A stretch of DNA of 64,000 nucleotides from Cohaesibacter gelatinilyticus (GTDB taxonomy: Bacteria > Pseudomonadota > Alphaproteobacteria > Rhizobiales > Cohaesibacteraceae): NCBI RefSeq assembly GCF_900215605.1, contig NZ_OBEL01000010.1, positions 27,540 through 91,539 of the forward strand, read 5' to 3'. The notes under the pieces were generated by a model that saw only the letters and a program-made list of their open reading frames with translations, ran no database searches and was not told where the DNA came from. Within the stretch, counting starts at the first letter, position 1. Each line of letters begins with the position of its first letter. The translations under genes were made by a program, and so were the position numbers. This document shows, piece by piece, positions 58,951 to 64,000 of this stretch.

Positions 58951-60603
58951 ATGACCTCCACCTCTGCCCTTACCCTCGACCTGACAGAAGAGCTTGTACA
59001 GGCCGCGGCAACGTCCAAAGCTTGGCCGTTTGAAGAGGCACGAAAACTGGTCAAACGTTACGCAAAGTCTGGCATGCCCAAGGAAGTGCTGTTCGAGACC
59101 GGTTATGGTCCATCAGGTCTGCCGCATATCGGTACTTTTGGCGAAGTTGCCCGTACCTCCATGGTACGCACCGCCTTTCGCGCGCTGACCAATGACGAAG
59201 TGCCAACCCGCTTGCTGTGCTTCTCCGACGATATGGATGGTTTCCGCAAGGTGCCAACCAATGTCCCGCAGCAGGACATGCTGGCACAATATCTGGAATT
59301 GCCGCTGACCCGCGTACCCGATCCGTTTGGTACCCATGAAGGTTTTGCGCAGCATAACAATGCGCGCCTCTGTGCCTTCCTGGATCAGTTCGGTTTTGAT
59401 TATGAGTTTGCCTCTTCAACTGACTATTACACGTCCGGTCGGTTTGATGAGACCTTGCTGCGCATGTTGGAAGTCTATGACAAGATCATGGGCATCATCC
59501 TTCCAACACTGGGAGCGGAACGTCAGGCAACTTATTCGCCGTTCCTGCCAGTCTGCCCACGTACTGGCAAGGTGCTACAGGTTCCGATGATTGAGCGCAA
59601 CGCTTCCAAAGGCACCGTGGTCTATATTGATCCGGAAACCAACGAGAAGGTTGAAGTTCCGGTCACTGGCGGCGCTGTGAAATGTCAGTGGAAGGCAGAT
59701 TGGGCCATGCGCTGGGCGGCATTGGATGTGGCTTATGAGATGTCTGGTAAGGATTTGATTGACTCGGTCAAACTCTCCACCAAGATTTGTCGTGCGCTTG
59801 GCAAGCCACAACCGGAAAGCCTGTCTTACGAGCTGTTCCTGGATGAAAAAGGCGCCAAGATCTCAAAATCCAAAGGCAATGGCCTGACCATCGAAGAATG
59901 GCTGACCTATGCTTCTCCGGAGAGCCTGTCGCTCTATATGTTCCAGAAGCCAAAGACCGCAAAGAAGCTGTATTTCGATGTGATCCCGAAGGCTGTGGAC
60001 GAGTATTTCACCTTCCTCTCCAAAGTGGAAGGCGAAGAGATCGACAAGAAGCTGGTCAATCCAACCTGGCATATCCATTCCGGCGTGCCACCAAAAGCAG
60101 ATATGCCGATCAGCTTTGCATTGTTGCTCAATCTGGTCAGTGCAGCCAATGCTCATGACAAAGATGTGCTTTGGGGTTTCATCTCTCGCTATGCGCCTGG
60201 TGCGAATGCTCAGAGCCATCCGAAGCTGGATGAGCTGGCAGGCTACGCGATCCGCTACTTCGATGACTTCGTGAAGCCGAAGAAGCAGTTCCATCTGGCG
60301 GACGAGAAGCAGTCTGCAGCTCTCGCTGATTTGGCTGTGCGTTTGAAAGCCTTTGGCGAAAGCAATGATGCGGAAGCCTTGCAAACCGAAGTCTTCTCTG
60401 CTGGTAAGGCTCATGAGTTCGAGAACCTGCGTGATTGGTTCAAGACCATCTATCAGGTCCTGTTGGGTCAGGATCAGGGTCCTCGCTTTGGTTCCTTCAT
60501 CGCGCTTTATGGCGTTGAGAATACAGTTGCTCTGATCGAGAAGGGACTTTCAGGTGCCCTGAAAGCCGATCATGATGCAGAGCATGGTGTAGCACAGGTC
60601 TGA
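58951..60603 (+). CDS. lysK: Lysyl-tRNA synthetase, class I
   Basis: Charges tRNA-Lys, 550 residues. This is the class I enzyme found in archaea, alphaproteobacteria and spirochaetes, unrelated to the common class II LysS. The HIGH motif is [20 protein letters not shown] (about 52-71), the KMSKS motif is [18 protein letters not shown] (about 303), and the helical anticodon-binding domain covers the last 200 residues. A cysteine pattern for Zn is limited ([10 protein letters not shown]). ATG 58951. The S33 hydrolase gene begins five bases downstream in the same direction. Confidence 0.97.
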   Translation: MTSTSALTLDLTEELVQAAATSKAWPFEEARKLVKRYAKSGMPKEVLFETGYGPSGLPHIGTFGEVARTSMVRTAFRALTNDEVPTRLLCFSDDMDGFRKVPTNVPQQDMLAQYLELPLTRVPDPFGTHEGFAQHNNARLCAFLDQFGFDYEFASSTDYYTSGRFDETLLRMLEVYDKIMGIILPTLGAERQATYSPFLPVCPRTGKVLQVPMIERNASKGTVVYIDPETNEKVEVPVTGGAVKCQWKADWAMRWAALDVAYEMSGKDLIDSVKLSTKICRALGKPQPESLSYELFLDEKGAKISKSKGNGLTIEEWLTYASPESLSLYMFQKPKTAKKLYFDVIPKAVDEYFTFLSKVEGEEIDKKLVNPTWHIHSGVPPKADMPISFALLLNLVSAANAHDKDVLWGFISRYAPGANAQSHPKLDELAGYAIRYFDDFVKPKKQFHLADEKQSAALADLAVRLKAFGESNDAEALQTEVFSAGKAHEFENLRDWFKTIYQVLLGQDQGPRFGSFIALYGVENTVALIEKGLSGALKADHDAEHGVAQV

Positions 60604-60608
60604 TCTGA

Positions 60609-62162
60609 ATGATCTTATCGATTTTGAAACCTGGAAAAGCCAGCAAAGTCCCCAATCTTGGGAAAGCCTTGCTGGCTTTTCTCTTTGCAGTCTTTCTTGC
60701 CGTTGTTGGATTTGTCGTGTCTTCCGCCTTTGCGGATGATAGCCATACGCCATTGGAGCCCTTGGACTGTCCAGGGGAAATGCCTGCAGGCGAAGCGGCC
60801 ATCTGTTTCATTTTTCATTTACCAGCCGATTGGAGTGATCTCTCTGGTCGGTCCGTGGAAGTGCCCGTGATGCGCTTTGCACCAACTGGGGATCTGGATG
60901 AAGCAGCCAAAGCCAACAAGCCGCCTCTTTTGGTGATATTGGGTGGCCCCGGTCAGTCGGCTATCTATCTGCGTCATGTGATGCTTCAACGCCTTGCGCC
61001 CTTGCGTAAGGATCGAGAACTGATCTTGATGGATCAGCGAGGCACAGGTCCCTTGAATCTGGAACTGGCCTGTGAGGATGCACTGGATGACGGGAACAAA
61101 GTCGATATAGAAAAAGTCCTGAAATGTGCCAAGTCTGCCAAGACCGAAGGTATTCATCTCTCTGATTATACGACGGGGGCCACAGCTCGTGATTATCGCG
61201 CCCTGCGTTATGCATTGAAAATTGACAAATGGGATGTGATTGCTACCTCTTATGGTGCACGTGTAGCCCAAAAATTGCTGGTTCTGGATGAAAAAGGCAC
61301 CAATCGCCTGGTCCTGAACAGTCCACACTTCCTGCATTCTCTGCTCATTGATTGGGATCCTTTTCCTCTGGTGGAAAAGGTCATGGAGCAATGCAACGAA
61401 GATGAAGTCTGCCGCAACTCCTACCCGTCACTCTATTGGGATTTTCAGGCGCTAAGATTTGACATCGGAAAGGTGGAGCTTAGCGAAAAAGCCCTTTCCT
61501 TGATTAAGGAAGGCAAGGAAGCTGCGGAAGAACTCGGCCCAGATGGGAAAGAGGATTATATCAAAGGTCTCGTCTATCTTTTGTATCGCCAACGGTTGCA
61601 GTCTCTGTTGGCACGACATCGATCGGGCGAGGTACCACATGATATCTGGAAGACAATGATATCTCTGCAAAAGGCTCTGCAAACAGAAAAAGCCTGGTCA
61701 CCGCCGGAGCCGCTTACTTCCAACTCCAAAAAGATCAGCCAATTGCTCCATTACACGATTTTCTGTCAGGAAGATGGAGCACGTATGCAAGCTAAAGGCT
61801 GGGATGCAATCACTCAGCCGCTCTATGCGCATTTCTACAAGGCGATTTGCACCAAACTGGATGGACCGAAGCTCAAAGCAGGCTGGGACAAAATCAAGAA
61901 GAGCAAGACGCCAATTCTGATTCTGAGTGGAGATTTGGATACAGTGGTTGATCCCAACAGTGCGCAAGGGGTGCTTGAATTCTATACCAAGGCGATCTGG
62001 GTGCGGTTTCCATCATCTGGACATGATGTGCCATCTCAAAATCTCTGTGCACGTCAGATCATGTGGGATTTCCTGAATGGGAAAAAGCTGGTGACGAATT
62101 GCATCGGCAAGAAGCCATTGATTTTTCTTCAACCCGATCAGGCGATCCGCACGACCGGCTAA
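60609..62162 (+). CDS. Alpha/beta hydrolase of the S33 (TAP-like) peptidase group
   Basis: Exported or membrane-anchored hydrolase of 517 residues. Signal or anchor LGKALLAFLFAVFLAVVGFVVSSAFADD, then the body: LLVILGGPGQSAIYL (HGGPG-like oxyanion loop with LGG), LILMDQRGTGPLNLELAC, nucleophile Ser in DVIATSYGARVAQKLLV, Asp in ILSGDLDTVVDPNSAQ and His in RFPSSGHDVPSQNLCARQI. Proline iminopeptidase relatives with a TAP-like C-terminal domain cleave N-terminal Pro or act as esterases. Starts five bases after lysK and ends overlapping the convergent SNase-like gene by four. Confidence 0.88.
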   Translation: MILSILKPGKASKVPNLGKALLAFLFAVFLAVVGFVVSSAFADDSHTPLEPLDCPGEMPAGEAAICFIFHLPADWSDLSGRSVEVPVMRFAPTGDLDEAAKANKPPLLVILGGPGQSAIYLRHVMLQRLAPLRKDRELILMDQRGTGPLNLELACEDALDDGNKVDIEKVLKCAKSAKTEGIHLSDYTTGATARDYRALRYALKIDKWDVIATSYGARVAQKLLVLDEKGTNRLVLNSPHFLHSLLIDWDPFPLVEKVMEQCNEDEVCRNSYPSLYWDFQALRFDIGKVELSEKALSLIKEGKEAAEELGPDGKEDYIKGLVYLLYRQRLQSLLARHRSGEVPHDIWKTMISLQKALQTEKAWSPPEPLTSNSKKISQLLHYTIFCQEDGARMQAKGWDAITQPLYAHFYKAICTKLDGPKLKAGWDKIKKSKTPILILSGDLDTVVDPNSAQGVLEFYTKAIWVRFPSSGHDVPSQNLCARQIMWDFLNGKKLVTNCIGKKPLIFLQPDQAIRTTG

Positions 62163-63223
62163 TTGGCGATATCTGAAACAGGTTCAGAGTTGCCATCATT
62201 GACTGTCTCAGGTTCGGGTGCGATCAAATCAAAATTGGCGGGCTCGGAACCACTCGACTGGATTGCGTCATTCGCTAATTGATCCAAAGCACTTCGTGTT
62301 TGATTGGAGAGGCGTCGCTGTTCTGACCGTGATACGCCGCCAATCCCACCATGAAGGCCTCGTGTTTGGGTCTTTGCCTCTTCCAAGGCTGCCTGGTAGT
62401 GGCCATCGTGGGGAAGGGCCCATCCGTAGCGTACCATCCATTCACCCAAATCGGGGAGCACCACGTTGCGGGCTTGAGCTGTTTTGGTCATACGCCCAAT
62501 CATGCAACGACCAGAGAGCCGATCAGTTGAGCGTTGACCACCCTGATAGGCTTGTTGCTGTTCCTCGGAAATATCGCAACTGATCCCCCTGCCTCTCAGA
62601 AATCTCTGCAATGCAGTCTTTGCCAGCTTGTTGCAGTTTGCTTTCTGGCCAAACATCACACAAGTCTGATCTTGGGGCGGGCCGTCAATATTGGCCAACC
62701 TCAAAATTACTTGTGACGATCGAAGATCAGCTTTCAGTTCCGTGGAGGAAACAACCACCACCTTCCGGAAAAAAGGGGGGAGTTTTGCCCGCTTTGGCGG
62801 TGGAGGGAGAGGATTGCCGCTGTCACGTTTCAATGATTGAATCTGTGTCAGGGGTGAGGCTTCGAAACCGGGCGTGACATTGCGACTGGGTGGCAGCACA
62901 TTGGTGCCTGCTTGCGGTCCCTGTAATTTAATTTCCGCTTCTTCTATCGAGATCTGTGTCTCTTTACCAGAATTTGATTTGGTTTCAATCTTGTTTTCGA
63001 TGTGACCATCTTTGGGCAGGTCGGCTTGAACTGGTGCCTGCCCGGTATTGGAAACCTGCACTGATGAAGTACCTGCTAAACCCGATTGTGCGACCTGAGC
63101 TCCCGAAGAGGTTTCTGGATCCACAAAGAAAACCCAAATTCCCCAAAACAGGCCCAGCGTCAGGATCATCGCCAGCAGAAAATACAGCATACCAGATAGG
63201 AGAGATTTCACTTTGGGATGCAT
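62159..63223 (-). CDS. Membrane-anchored SNase-like (thermonuclease fold) protein
   Basis: Protein of 354 residues with one N-terminal span (LLSGMLYFLLAMILTLGLFWGIWVFFVD, about 8-35), a long Ser/Thr/Pro-rich linker to about 150 and an SNase-like OB-fold domain: KVVVVSSTELKADLRSSQVILRLANIDGPPQDQTC, KLAKTALQRFLRGRGISCDI, GRCMIGRM and LGEWMVRYGWALPHDGHYQAALEEAKTQTRGLHGG. The C-terminal tail is acidic. The canonical catalytic Arg and Glu pair of the nuclease is only partly recognisable, so activity is unsure. It would sit in the periplasm, tethered to the inner membrane. Confidence 0.85.
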   Translation of the reverse strand: MHPKVKSLLSGMLYFLLAMILTLGLFWGIWVFFVDPETSSGAQVAQSGLAGTSSVQVSNTGQAPVQADLPKDGHIENKIETKSNSGKETQISIEEAEIKLQGPQAGTNVLPPSRNVTPGFEASPLTQIQSLKRDSGNPLPPPPKRAKLPPFFRKVVVVSSTELKADLRSSQVILRLANIDGPPQDQTCVMFGQKANCNKLAKTALQRFLRGRGISCDISEEQQQAYQGGQRSTDRLSGRCMIGRMTKTAQARNVVLPDLGEWMVRYGWALPHDGHYQAALEEAKTQTRGLHGGIGGVSRSEQRRLSNQTRSALDQLANDAIQSSGSEPANFDLIAPEPETVNDGNSEPVSDIAN

Positions 63224-63441
63224 AATGAGTTGATCCTGAAAAAGGTCTGTCGCGAACCCGTTTGCAATATAACTCCCTGATCAATGAATGCAAAGCAGCG
63301 CGGAAAATAACCAACATATTTTGACGTCTGGCCCATGGTGGAAACTCCCAAATGGGCCAGGGTGAACACATTTAGTATCCACTTTCTGGTTTAAACCCCT
63401 CGTCTTCAGACGAGCTGGCTTCAGCGCAAGGAAATGAAGGT

Positions 63442-63509
63442 GATCATACTATCCAGAAAAATGAACCGCCCAATGGGATTAGAGGTTCATTTTTCTGGAT
63501 AGTATGATC
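63442..63509. repeat. 26-bp perfect inverted repeat covering the tnpA start
   Basis: 63442-63467 is the exact reverse complement of 63484-63509, with a 16-base loop. The right arm contains the first tnpA ATG (63504). In RNA this would hide the start and could stop read-through transcription from outside, as known for IS200. Confidence 0.95.
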
Positions 63510-63926
63510 ATGCAATACGACAAAGGCAAACATTGCGTTTTCTATCATCGTTATCACTTGGTCTGGTCGACCAAGTATCGCTACAAGGTCTTGGTTGGTG
63601 ATATACGATTGCGTGTGAGAGAGATTCTAAGACAGGTTTGTTCTGAGAACCGGGTGGAAATCATCCATGGAGCTCTATCTCTCGATCACGTCCATATGTT
63701 CGTATCAGTTCCACCAAACCTGTCTGTGAGCGATCTCATGCGCAAGATGAAGGGGCGGTCTTCTCACAAGGTGCAGCGAGAATTCCCCCAGCTTAAAAGA
63801 CGCTACTGGGGGAAGCATTTTGGGGGTCGCGGATATTTTTCGACCACGAACGGGGCTATTACCGAAGATATTGTACTTCAGTACCTTGAAAGGCATGTGC
63901 AAAACCCTACCGACATCAGTCGGTAG
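63504..63926 (+). CDS. tnpA: IS200/IS605 family transposase TnpA (Y1, HUH)
   Basis: Single-strand transposase of 140 residues, normal family length. The HUH metal motif is in GALSLDHVHMFVSVPPN (about 62-64) and the catalytic Tyr in GGRGYFSTTNGAITEDIV (about 110). N-terminal strand HCVFYHRYHLVWSTKYRYKVL is typical. It appears intact. No tnpB follows within the remaining 74 bases. ATG 63504 lies inside the right arm of the inverted repeat; ATG 63510 just after it is an alternative. Expression is likely very low. The stop lies in the right-end hairpin. Confidence 0.95.
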   Translation: MIMQYDKGKHCVFYHRYHLVWSTKYRYKVLVGDIRLRVREILRQVCSENRVEIIHGALSLDHVHMFVSVPPNLSVSDLMRKMKGRSSHKVQREFPQLKRRYWGKHFGGRGYFSTTNGAITEDIVLQYLERHVQNPTDISR

Positions 63927-64000
63927 ATGGGATGGTTGCCGTCCTCCCATCGCGGCATCGTAATGTGCCAGCATACGGGTGTTGACGCCTGTAAAATCGA

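Larger units (their letters stand above)
63395..63951 (+). mobile_element. IS200-type insertion sequence (IS200/IS605 family)
   Basis: Single-gene element with tnpA only. At the left, AAACCC precedes a hairpin CTCGTC-TTCA-GACGAG (63399-63414). At the right, AAACCC precedes a hairpin CTACCGAC-ATCA-GTCGGTAG (63907-63926) that contains the tnpA stop codon. These matching end structures are what Y1 transposases recognise on single-stranded DNA. Exact cleavage points are not visible; outer limits are approximate. A further inverted repeat GATGGGA/TCCCATC spans 63926-63951. Confidence 0.8.

Noticed and set aside
63927..64000. Start of a tnpB gene after tnpA
   Set aside because: The remaining bases hold only the right-end structures of the element; no reading frame with TnpB features begins there.

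Overview
The window reads as chromosome of an alphaproteobacterium, most likely Hyphomicrobiales (Rhizobiales) or a close relative. Pointers are the phoR-pstSCAB-phoU-phoB cluster, a SAM-II type riboswitch before metZ, a class I lysyl-tRNA synthetase, a two-domain dCTP deaminase, a malonate TRAP/matAB operon under a GntR regulator, and DUF930 and DUF1176 proteins. I cannot fix the genus from sequence alone. Gene density is high and most genes are housekeeping or metabolic.

Layout. 1-5.3 kb: 5' part of dapD, a LysE exporter, a two-gene Aer-like receptor (PAS protein plus MCP) and an L,D-transpeptidase. 5.3-14.9 kb: a minus-strand phosphate block trkH-phoR-pstS-pstC-pstA-pstB-phoU-phoB, with a four-unit Pho box before pstS and a hairpin between pstS and pstC. 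14.9-22.9 kb: apaG, a CDP-alcohol phosphatidyltransferase with a papain-like peptidase, a VOC protein, riboswitch-controlled metZ, an EamA transporter divergent from a MocR regulator, dcd and a YigZ protein. 23.2-27.5 kb: two tandem CelD-like acetyltransferases, a GST, a NavAb-like sodium channel and tRNA-Gly(CCC). 27.5-30.1 kb: a PepSY protein with a metal-binding-type tail plus a two-component system. 30.2-36.7 kb: GntR regulator, TRAP transporter, malonyl-CoA decarboxylase and malonyl-CoA synthetase, a complete malonate uptake and activation route. 36.8-40.3 kb: universal stress protein, exported DsrE-like protein, di-haem cytochrome c peroxidase behind a perfect FNR/FixK site, and a nitroreductase. 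40.3-43.9 kb: an unusual thiolase without its C-terminal catalytic cysteine, coupled to a short AMP-forming ligase and divergent from a JmjC/cupin-like oxygenase. 43.9-46.9 kb: thiOSGE under a TPP riboswitch. 47-63.2 kb: two DUF1176-type envelope proteins, ArsC-like, hydroxyisobutyrate-dehydrogenase-like, exported MsrA, RecQ, a solute-binding protein, a sterol-desaturase-family hydroxylase, a Tex30-like hydrolase, thymidine kinase, DUF930, TerB-like, LysRS class I, an S33-type hydrolase and a membrane-anchored SNase-like protein. 63.4-64 kb: an IS200-type element whose tnpA start is buried in a 26-bp inverted repeat.

I see no CRISPR array, prophage, integrase or defence island. The strongest candidates for something not well described are the thiolase/short ligase/JmjC locus and the PepSY-two-component locus. 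Regulatory RNAs and sites (SAM-II, TPP, Pho box, FNR box, GntR operator, intercistronic hairpins) are unusually clear here. All calls rest on reading the sequence; no database search was run.
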